Assembly: GCA_015501075.1 (NCBI GenBank)
Contig: JADNYJ010000637.1
Span: 1-17,451 of the forward strand
From: Gymnopilus junonius
Lineage: Eukaryota; Basidiomycota; Agaricomycetes; Agaricales; Galerinaceae
Direction: 5' to 3'
Length of the DNA stretch: 17,451 nucleotides
Shown here: piece by piece, positions 7,491 to 15,829 of the stretch
Layout of the letters: the number at the start of each line of letters is the position of its first letter
How positions within the stretch are numbered: position 1 is the stretch's first letter
The notes under the pieces: model-generated
Database searches by the model: none
The model's input: the letters and a program-made list of their open reading frames with translations, nothing else
What the model was told of the DNA's origin: nothing
Made by a program: the position numbers and the translations under genes

Positions 7491-9492
7491 TCAAAATTTG
7501 AATCCCCCAGAAAGTCGCATCACATTCTGAGGATCCACAGCAAACTTGAGATTCCGTAAAGCAGGAAGATTGTCCCCATACATATCCGCCAGCGGGGTAT
7601 CGTACATCGCGTAGTTGGGATGTACAACAGGAGCACCGACCAGCGCAGTCTGTCCGAGAGCGACGGCGGCGTTAGATATCCGTATCATGCTAGCCTTTAC
7701 AGCCTGGTGGTAATATTCATCGAAAGATTCCACTGTCCAAGCGGCATAGATATCGAAAGGTTGGAGAGAGAGTGAACGATTGGGAGGGAATGCCGTCGTT
7801 TGGGTGTTGTGGGTATACATACTGGGAAGGGACGGCTGAGCGGTGTATGACACAACCAGACCGCCCTTTCGAGCGAGTCTCGGTTCCCAGGACTGGGAAT
7901 TGATTTCGAATGAGACGAGATAGAAAGGTTGTTGAAAGGAGTGCCTGACGTACCGTAGTTTCGTACAGAAGCATCTCCAAAATTTCCGGAGTATATGAAA
8001 GAACTGAACCACTCTAAACTATTGCACTACAGTCACAATGTGCAAGAGAACGTACCGCTCATTTGATGTACTGTTGATCGGGGTTACCTGAACAAGAGAC
8101 AAGAAACTTCTGGTCGAGATATCCCTAGTGGAATATGGTATAGCGAGGAATTCGTCGAAAATGCCGTCTGGAGGGGTAGTGCTGTCATAAAAAAGGAGTT
8201 GAGACATGCTGGCCTATAGGTAACAAAACTCCGCGTATAAGAGCCATTTAAGCATGAACTGTTACCGCTGAAACTTTCTTCAAGTGCACCAAGGGCGAAA
8301 TTATAAGAGGTGACTACGGAAGCTTTTGGATCAACCACATTCGCGTTGAAATTTAATAATGCTGCAGTCGCATTAGGAACGGAAGAAGCTGCGAATTGAA
8401 TTGAGCCGCCCTATCTAAACATTTCAGTGACAAGCAGGATCATGAAAAACGCCTCGACTGACCCAGACTTGGCCTGGAGGGAATGTCTGCAAGGTGAACC
8501 TAGTAACAACTCCCTGAGGTAACAAATGTAAGTATGGAATGGAGTGGAAAAAAGCAACTGATTAAACCGACAAAGTTGTTTCCTCCTCCCTAGAAAAAGA
8601 CTATCAGCATGGCCGAAAAGCGGCGCAACGAGGCCTAACATACCTTCAAGCCAAAGAACAAATCAGGATCCGAAGCTTGAGTGACAGTAACCACTTGTCC
8701 GTCCGGCCTGACAAGCTCAAAGGCGGTAACAGTGTCGACAGTGAGCCCGTACTGATTCGTCAAGTACTAATAGCCCCCTCCGAGGATATGCCCGCCAACA
8801 CCCAGGCCGGTCGTGCGACCACCAGCGACGGTGACGTTGAAAGGCTGGAGGGCAGCATAAACGTCGTCCCAAATCAGACCTGCACCGATGACGACCGTTT
8901 GCGAAGCTGGATTGTAGGTCACCTCCGAGAGACGCGTCAACCAAATATGGACGCCTATTGTGGATGAGAAACCAGGGTTTGACGAGTAGCCTCCGCTTTT
9001 GACCTGGATATATATGAAACGGGTAAAGAGATGAGTGAGTGGATGATTTGAAAGGGTGGTTGGCTTACTGCAAAGGGTGTGCTGGTATTACCCAGTAATT
9101 GGATCTGATGTGTATGTGGAGCATTTGCTTGGATTCTGAAATGCTGTGGGGGACGCTCACAATAATTCCTACGTCAGCAGCCGTGCCTGGCACGACGGCA
9201 CAAGCTGAGAGTTCAGTACTCGAAGAGGCCCAATGGGATATCGCTTCCAAGTAGTCCGGATCACCTAAAAAAAGAAGAAAAGAAGAAGAGATCGAAATCA
9301 GCTTGACAAAACACCGAAACACGCCTAAGGAATTGAACCGCACCAGGATAATACACATCGGTCACTGAGGAGACAGAACCAGCTAGTGTCGCGCAGACAG
9401 AATCAGGGAAGAAGACGCTAGTTAAGCTTGATATAATTGACCCAAAGGCGAAATCAGGGAGGAGAGGTCAGAAGTGCGAGACATAAAATCAT
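7491..9492 (-). pseudogene. FAD-linked oxidase copy 4, recently inactivated
   Basis: Nearly full-length relative of the intact copy with the same ten-exon layout. Most exons still read cleanly, for example exon 2 GDPDYLEAISHWASSSTELS and the whole last exon from SWEPRL to GGFKF and its TGA at 7491-7493. Four lesions are visible: a 1-bp insertion in the signal-peptide exon (near 9464), giving a TGA at 9454-9456; TCG changed to TAG at 8767-8769 in LGGGYSY; the donor of intron 7 changed from GT to GA at 8277-8278; and CAG changed to TAG at 8014-8016. Codons for Pro-Arg-Asn are also missing near the start. Like copy 3 it has Tyr where the FAD histidine is expected (SGGYSSNPGF). The low number of lesions suggests late death. 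Sequencing error cannot explain all four. Confidence 0.85.
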
Positions 9493-10326
9493 TGCGAAGT
9501 TGGGGAGGGTTTCAAGAAAGGACAGGTGGGGTGGTGTAGATCATAAATAGCCCGACGACATTATATATATGTGCGCAAACCAGAAAGAGCTTTGTGTCAG
9601 CCAGACGGCGACGTTTCGTGCAAGTCACCTTGAGGCAACGTGATTCGACGTACAGTAGGTGGCATTTAGTCGAATACTGTTGTAAGCGCAACGGGATTTC
9701 TGCTGGCAAATTGTAAGCTCTAACGACAGCAATTTTCAGGAGAAAACAACAGCAGTTGGCCGTCTGAGTAGGGGAACTGCATTGAAGCAGAAAGCAGAGC
9801 AGTGGTAAGGAGGAGGCACGCGCACAGCTTTGCTCCATGCTTGCTCGCCTTTCGAGGTAAACAAACCCCTTACTTACTGACATATTTCTCTTGTATTTCT
9901 CTGTGATCTGGTCATGGTGTACAACCTTAGACTTCTGCAGAACTATATCTTGTTTATTTTCCTTGATGTACCATGTCTCCTCTCGTGGAGCCAGAGAAAA
10001 AAAGGATTGAAATATGGAAAGTAGTACCAACCAGACGAGATCACGAGAGGTTTGTACATCCAGTGTCCCAAGTCCAGAGACAAGGTCAGAGGCACGATTT
10101 AGTTGGCGATTGGGGATGATAAGCCAGAAGGTAGTGTATATAGGCAAGACACACCGATTTGATTTATTCCAAGGAGAAAATCTTGAGAAAGCCTATATAC
10201 ATATTCATATTGCTTCTGAGTACAACAGACATACAAGGCGACGTGCCTACCATCCTTTCCATTTCAGAACCACGACCCGAGCGCACATAAGTAACAAGGG
10301 GGCAAAATAGTGCGAGAATGAGGCGT
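9493..10326. other. Spacer between BUB3 and oxidase copy 4
   Basis: No gene seen. 9493-9870 is the upstream region of copy 4, related to 6956-7310 (for example CCAGAAAGAGCTTTGTGTCA at 9581-9600). From about 9880 to 10326 the sequence is unique and holds the 3' flank of BUB3. Open frames across it have no recognisable content. Confidence 0.6.
9561..9620 (-). promoter_or_regulatory. TATA-like and conserved upstream block, copy 4
   Basis: ATATATATAA on the minus strand replaces the TATAAAA of copy 3. The adjacent GTTTGCGCACAT and CTGGCTGACACAAAGC segments are retained almost exactly. The promoter thus survives although the gene body carries inactivating changes. Confidence 0.5.
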
Positions 10327-11712
10327 TCAACCAGCCCATGATTTCGGCTGCGAGAAAGAAAAAACAAGATCAGAACATGTTTGTTTGTAAGACAATCGAA
10401 AATAAAAAGGAAAGGAAAGGAAACCCACCTTGACCTCATCTCCGACCTTCCTCACACCCAACCACGGCGTAACAGGGTTCGCTTTCAAGCCCGCCTCGCC
10501 CTCATCCCACGTATAACTAACGCCTACCGCAATCTTCGTCCCGTCGCAATTGAACGCAACAGCCGCCACAGGACCCGGATATTTCGGGTACTGCCTCAGG
10601 CGTTTCTTGACCTTGTGGTCCCAGATGGAAACGGTCCCGTCGGAGCCGGCAGAGGCGAAGGTGTTGTAGATGGGGTGGAAGGCGAGCGAGTTGACAGGCC
10701 AGACGTGGTCGACTTCGTCGATTGTTTGGCGATGGCATTTGAATGCGTATTTCTTGTCTTGGGAGGCGGGGGATGGGTCAAAGTACTCCACTGCTATGCG
10801 ACCTTCGACGGAGGCAGTTGCGTATCCTATAATGGAATGTGAGATGTAGAGAGCAGAATACTGGAGGGAATTACGATTACGAACCTTGACCGTCGGGCAT
10901 ACAAGCCAAGGACCTCGTCATGTATTTGAGACTGCTCTCCCTCTCCTGCGCGGGCTTGTCCATCTTCCTGATGTCATAAATATGGAAGAGGCGGCTGGCC
11001 ATAGCTACCACGAGCGTGTTGTTGACGTGATCGATGGAGTATATCCGTTCGGGGGTGGAATACGAGCTCTGTTGAGGAGTGGCGGCGCGTGGGTCCCAAA
11101 AGCGTATCGTACGGTCCCAGGAGCCGGTGATGAGGACATCTAAGGATTAGAAAATAAGTTCGTGATTTGAGAGGGAGAGAGAAGGAAGACGGACTGTTCG
11201 TGCGTGCAAAAGTCATTGAGGATATCGAGTCGCTGTGCGCTCCGAGGTTGGTGATTTTCTCTGTCGATAAATCCAATCTATCCACCAACAAAAGGTGAGG
11301 TCCTGCGATGGCACAAAAGGACTATAATCTCTCACTCTCTGACCGACGTGTCTAATCCACCGCTGTACGCGTGGGCCGCGTCCGCCGAGAAGGCGCATGC
11401 AAGGACTGCCGCCCGATGGTCGAACTTGGCCTTTGCTTCGCTTGGCTTGACTCCGTTTTCACCGATCTCGTAGAAGCGGACGGTCTAGAGGACAAAGGAG
11501 GTGAGAGGATAAACACTGCGAGATGGGAGGAATGACGCACGGTATCCCATGAAGACACCAACAGCTGATCCGGGTTGGTGGGTGAGTAGCGGATGGAGGA
11601 GATGCTGTCAAAAGGCGGCGACGGGGGTGTCGTATAGCTGAGTTCGTCTGCACAAATAAAATTAGTGGGCGTTTTCCCGACAAGGAACAACAAACGCACC
11701 AAAGTTGGACAT
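10327..11712 (-). CDS. BUB3: BUB3-type spindle checkpoint WD40 protein
   Basis: Seven exons give 341 aa with all phases closing: 11712-11700, 11647-11541, 11484-11336, 11277-11195, 11139-10885, 10826-10429 and 10347-10327. BUB3 binds the GLEBS motifs of BUB1 and MAD3/BUBR1 and recognises phosphorylated MELT repeats of KNL1 at kinetochores. Seen in the product: WD40 blades with LLVSSWDTTVRFYE (about residues 33-46), AYSGGLDTSVRELDL (79-93), LITGSWDRTIRFWDPR (120-135), the family-typical SVEGRIAVEYFDPSP (208-222) with KKYAFKCHR (227-235), and SAGSDGTVSIWD (261-272). The related export factor RAE1 is less likely because the EYFDPSP..KKYAFKCHR region follows the BUB3 pattern. The first exon is 13 nt and the last 21 nt; the ATG is the first codon of a phase-consistent exon. 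It is divergent to TAF6. Confidence 0.9.
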
Positions 11713-11885
11713 TTTGGAGATGCAGATGGGTTCGAAAGCGCGTTTGACAATGGAGTTGTTTGTACATGCTTGAATTCAGAGGCATCGCATGACTAGCGCT
11801 CATGCATGGCCCTTGCAAAGTTGCGGTGATCGCCCATGCCGTCAACATAGCCGACTCACTCCCCACCCCGCGCAGCTCTCCAACC
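11713..11885. promoter_or_regulatory. Shared divergent promoter of BUB3 and TAF6
   Basis: Only 173 bp separate the two start codons, so both genes must initiate from this interval or overlap their leaders. No TATA box is evident. An ATG at 11802, in frame with TAF6 but in non-conserved sequence, is more likely part of the leader. Confidence 0.6.
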
Positions 11886-13642
11886 ATGCAGAGTGCAAAT
11901 GCCAAACCACTAGTGAAAGCCCGTCCTTCCCAGGCATCCCAGGCCGGTGTGTTCAAAACCGATGCTGTCAAGGCAAGATGTCGGAAATGGCCTTTTCCGT
12001 TTCGTGTCCGGAATGCTAACACCCCAGTCCTCTCTAGGACATTGCCGACTCCTTGAATATCTCCATATCGGACACCGTCGTGTCTGCTCTGGCCAGCGAT
12101 GTCGAGTACCGCATCAACCAAGTCATCGAGGTACAACCCCACCTTGCTCAATGTCTACCCTTGCATTAATTGAAAGTCCCCTCCCAGGAAGCAGCCCGTT
12201 TCATGCGCCACGGCCGCCGAACAACCATGACCACCTCCGACATCGACCAAGCACTGCGCGTGCTCAACATCGAGCCTCTCTATGGGCACTCCCCGCACAA
12301 TCCCACCGTCTTCCGGCGCGCCCTGCCCTTCCCCCAAGTCCACTCCGCCGGCACCGTGTATTTCCCCGAAGACGAAGAAATTGATTTTGACCGCGTCCTC
12401 CGCGAGGAGAAGATCGCACTGCCCAAGGGTGTCAGCTGGACCGCGCATTGGTTGGCCGTGGAAGGCGTGCAGCCGCTCATCCCTGAGAACCCACCTGCGA
12501 TACCCCGCGAGTCGGATGGGGACGCCCATGCGAAGGGCGAAATTCTGAAAGTGAACGGGGTGAACCCCCCAGCCGTGAATGGAACTGCTGGATTAGCGGC
12601 AGTGGGCAATCTCCCTGGGACAACTGGGACAGCGGCCAAGAAACTCGTCGGAGCAGGCTTACAGGCGACCCAAACTCAGAACCAACAGATCGTCAAGCAG
12701 GTTTTGTCGCGCGAGTTGCAGCTGTACTATGCTCGGCTGACGTCTTCGTTGTTGCCCCCTTCTTCTGATTTTGCGAAACGTACGGCCGCGCTGGGGAGTT
12801 TGAGGAACGACGCGGGGTTGCAGGCGCTTTTGCCTTACCTTGTGCGGTGGGTGGGTGAAGGTGTCGTTGGTGCGTTGAAGGAGGAGATGTCTTCTGAGAG
12901 CGAGGGCAAAGTCCTCGAAGTTCTCCTAGACGTAATCAGCGCCATTCTGGACAACAACACGCTCTTCGTCGAGCCATACGTGAGTATCCTTCCCAACCTT
13001 CCCTATGCACGCCCTCTCTGACACGATCCACGATCCAATCCCACAGCTACACCAAATCCTCCCGCCAATCCTCTCCATCCTCCTCCACTCCACCCTCCCC
13101 CAGAGCCACGCAACCCAACTACGCACCACCGCCTCCCAAACGCTCTCCAAGCTCCTCACACAACACTCGACGACCTACCCCTCCCTCTCCCCACGGATAA
13201 TGAAGACCCTCCTCCTGGCGCTCATCTCCCCGGGGAAGAGCACCGGCACGAGGGAGGGCGCGATACGCGGTCTGGTGGGGGTCGGCAAGGAGGCTGTGAG
13301 GAAGGGGTTGGTGGAGGGCGGCGGCGCCAAGGTGGTTGGTACGGAATGGGGAGCGGGGCAAGCGAGGGGTCGTTTGGGCTCGTTAATTCGGTTATGGTGC
13401 GTTGTCTTTTCTTTTGGTTTGGTTTGATACTGAAGCTGATGCGCACTTCTTTTTCCTTGTAGGATGCCCTGAGGGTACTCCAGCCGTCTTCTGACATGTC
13501 CGACTCGCTAGACCCATCAAAAGAGGCCGACGCAGCTGTGCTCACCCGGCTCAACGAAGTCTTGGGAGGGTATTTCGCTTCAAAGGTCTCAACGGACGCC
13601 GCATGGGCACGCGAGGTCCTTGGCATCTCGACATCGTTATAG
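11886..13642 (+). CDS. TAF6: TFIID subunit TAF6, with an apparent 1-nt deletion
   Basis: A TFIID (and in some fungi SAGA) subunit whose histone fold pairs with TAF9. Exons: 11886-11972, 12038-12130, 12188-12979, 13047-13396 and 13463-13642, about 500 aa in all. The histone fold spans residues 21-84 (GVFKTDAVK, DIADSLNIS, SALASDVEYRINQVIEEAA, RRTTMTTSDIDQALRVLNI), ending with the family-typical EPLYGH. A linker rich in Asn and Ala follows, then the HEAT-like TAF6 C domain (LQLYYARLTSSLL..FVEPY, LHQILPPIL, TREGAIRGLVGVGKEAVRKG). Intron 1 has a GC donor (AAG|GCAAGA), required to keep the conserved DAVKDIA. Exon 4 begins in the frame reading EGGGAKVVGTE but must end in another frame (EGSFGLVNSVM, DALRVLQPSS). 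One base seems to be missing around 13345-13351. ATG at 11886 is preferred over the in-frame ATG at 11802 because the upstream residues look non-coding. Confidence 0.88.
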
Positions 13643-13962
13643 CATAGTATAGAATCATCCCCTTCATCCCTACCTGGACTGTTCCCTTTTTCTTTCTTTC
13701 TTCATGTTCATATAATATTCAGTGCTGTATTTTTTCTTCGTTTTTTTCTGTATTGCTCTACATGGGAATTGCTTGTGGTGCGACATGACGTGACATGAGT
13801 GAAGCTTGTGAAGGAATAAGTATGCTGAGGTCTAATCCGCTATGTATGAACAACCGCGGTACCGCAAAAACGAAGAGAAAGGGGGTTTTGGACGAAAATA
13901 CGCGAATACGGACTAATACGTATGTATGTAGAAGAACGACCGATAATAAGTAGGCTCTTTGG
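13643..13962. other. Convergent 3' region of TAF6 and the membrane-protein gene
   Basis: 320 bp between two stop codons on opposite strands. The TAF6 side is T-rich on the plus strand (13685-13750, runs of TTTCTTTCTTTC and TTTTTTTC), as is common in fungal 3' untranslated regions. No gene seen. Confidence 0.6.
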
Positions 13963-14986
13963 TTATGTTACCGTACTCCAAAGACCGAAAAGGATAAACA
14001 GACTCATAGCACCCGCTGCGAGGCGCAAGACGAGTAAAGGCGGGTAATCTACCGTCCATTTGTTGAACACGGCCGTCCAATGCTCGACGGCGGCGAAAAG
14101 ACTCTCGCGCCACTCCATGAAATATTCTCTTAATGCGTCGAACCTATCCGGTAGCGATCCTGTGAAATAAAACAAAAAGAAAGTGATGCACGTGAAATTC
14201 CATTTTTTTTAATAGATGAGAATCACAACCACCACCAGAATTAAATAAATCGAGGGAGTGGATGGCATAATGGACAAGTGAGGATTGAAGAGTTTTTTTT
14301 GGAGATGGACGTACCTGTAGCTGGAGGAAACTTGAAACTGAACGAAATACCATGCGACAGATAGCTGAGCTGTAATAAAACGAGGATGAGGAGTTCGAGG
14401 AGGAGGAGGCTGGGGATGAGGATGATAATGGGGCCGAAGAATATTGACAAGCCGAGGATATGGAATGGATGTGGGTGGGTTTCGACTAGAAAAGTGGTAT
14501 GAAGAGGTAAGATGAGGTCATGTTTAGGTTGATTAGAAGGGACTTGTTGATTAATTGAGTGGAGTGGGATATGGATAGTAGACGAAGGGGACATTGAGGT
14601 ATAATATGAGGAGCTGAGGACTGACCGAATGTGTATGCTTTACATAGGGCTTCGAATATCCGCACTGCATGTCAAAAGAATCATATAAACGTCAGCAGTC
14701 ATTCAAGACCAACCACGTTAATGTGGCACAATGCGCTTGACTCACTCGGTAATGAAGCCCCCACTCCATCTACCCAGCTCACGACAGCTTCCACAACAAA
14801 TAGTATCAGTGTCCCTTCAAAAACCAAGTGTGAAGACATCCGTAAGTATCCAACCTTCTATGTACACAACACGAGTAGTGTAGAGTACGTACAGATATGC
14901 CGAAACACACCCACCACCCACTCAAGGCTGTCGTCTACAGGTTCTTCAAGTTGGACCAATCCAGCCGCAGCAAATTGGTTTGTCAT
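13963..14986 (-). CDS. Small multi-spanning membrane protein, unknown family
   Basis: Five exons give 189 aa with every phase closing: 14986-14893, 14814-14746, 14664-14626, 14485-14315 and 14159-13963. Features seen: an N-terminal acidic patch (LEEPVDDSLEW), a hydrophobic stretch at about 32-46 (TLILFVVEAVVSWV), a long hydrophobic block at about 77-110 (LGLSIFFGPIIILIPSLLLL and onward), probably a helical hairpin, then an amphipathic Trp-rich segment at about 128-163 (DRFDALREYFMEWRESLFAA) and a final span at about 166-186 (LLVLRLAAGAMSLFILFGLW). No signal peptide or catalytic motif. The hairpin plus amphipathic pattern would suit an ER or lipid-droplet membrane protein, but that is inference; I do not recognise the family. 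The start is uncertain: the same frame continues upstream to ATG at 15067 with less convincing residues. Neighbours give no functional clue. Confidence 0.7.
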
Positions 14987-15790
14987 AAGGAGTCGTGATG
15001 AAGAGGATGTTAACATTAAACGGCTGAGGGCAACGCCAGGCGCGATGGCGGGCGGCCCAAGATACATAGCTTAGGGCGTGAAACGGAAGGCGTGAGGCGT
15101 GAGTGGGTAAACGGCAAGTCACTAGAACTTGAATTCTATAGCGTAACAGAGTCGTAGGAGGAGGAGTTCAGAAGCTGAGACTGAGTCGTCCACTGGCAGA
15201 CAGTGACAGGCCAGAAATAAGATGCGCAGTAATTGAGTTCTGCTGGCAAGTAGCAGCAGTAACCGTGCGTGTTTCGCGACGTAATAAGGTATGAAGTATG
15301 AAGTATACGAGGCCCAGGGCACCTCGAGGTCTCCGTGCGCTGCCTGAGGTAATGAGGGACGCCAGTTGGCGAGGTCACAGACAGGCGCGTGTAAGTGATG
15401 CCGTAATGAACGCGTGGCGCTCACTCGAGCTCCGATCAGATTCAGAAACGCGGTACCGAAAAGGAAATGGCGCTTGTGATAAACACGAGCCAAGGTTCAA
15501 GAAAATCGAAAGATTAGAATCGAGAATATGCTATGTGAGTAACATATACTGTGTTTGTACTGCATCAGTATTGTCCCTTTTGTAAAAAGAGTTGGATAAT
15601 TCCCAACACTCAATGCGTAGATAAAGCCCCTAAATGCGCCGATCCTCGTCATTATTAATGGGACAAACATATTTTTTTGTCATGAGGTAGTCGTAAAAGA
15701 TATTTACCCATGTCTTCTAGAAAGCAGGCAAGTAGTACATCAGAAACGAGCGAGTGGATGAGTGGGGGGGAGCTGAGGCCGACTTCTATC

Positions 15791-15822
<32 letters not shown>

Positions 15823-15829
15823 ATCAAAT
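14987..15829. other. Intergenic region between membrane-protein gene and AGX1
   Basis: 840 bp without a supported gene. It holds the promoter of the membrane-protein gene near 15000-15200 (short GGCGTGAGGCGTGAG repeats at 15089-15103), a TATGAAGTATGAAGTATAC duplication (15291-15309), AT-rich stretches near 15660, and the AGX1 3' untranslated region with a microsatellite. Open frames here are short and of random composition. Confidence 0.55.
15791..15820. repeat. (CTT)10 microsatellite
   Basis: Ten uninterrupted CTT units (AAG on the other strand). It ends 9 bp from the AGX1 stop codon, so it would be transcribed as (AAG)10 at the start of that gene's 3' untranslated region. It is likely to vary in length between strains. 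Confidence 0.9.

Noticed and set aside
8767..8769. TAG in copy 4 as a recoded or readthrough codon
   Set aside because: The same gene also has a frameshift in the signal peptide and a broken splice donor, and the equivalent codon in copy 3 is an ordinary TCG. Pseudogenisation explains all of it.
4904..9492. A biosynthetic gene cluster built on the FAD oxidases
   Set aside because: The repeated genes are one family only, and no synthase, transporter or regulator lies beside them. The neighbours are housekeeping genes.
12155..12639. Antisense open frames opposite TAF6 exon 3
   Set aside because: They are shadows of a GC-rich coding exon. The plus strand encodes an unmistakable TAF6 histone fold and linker.
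14592..14594. ATG at 14594 as the start of the membrane protein
   Set aside because: The residues it would add lie within an intron (14486-14625) whose removal joins two exons in phase and extends the protein to a coherent N-terminus.
15791..15820. CRISPR-like or other array
   Set aside because: It is a plain trinucleotide microsatellite with no spacers, in a eukaryotic genome.
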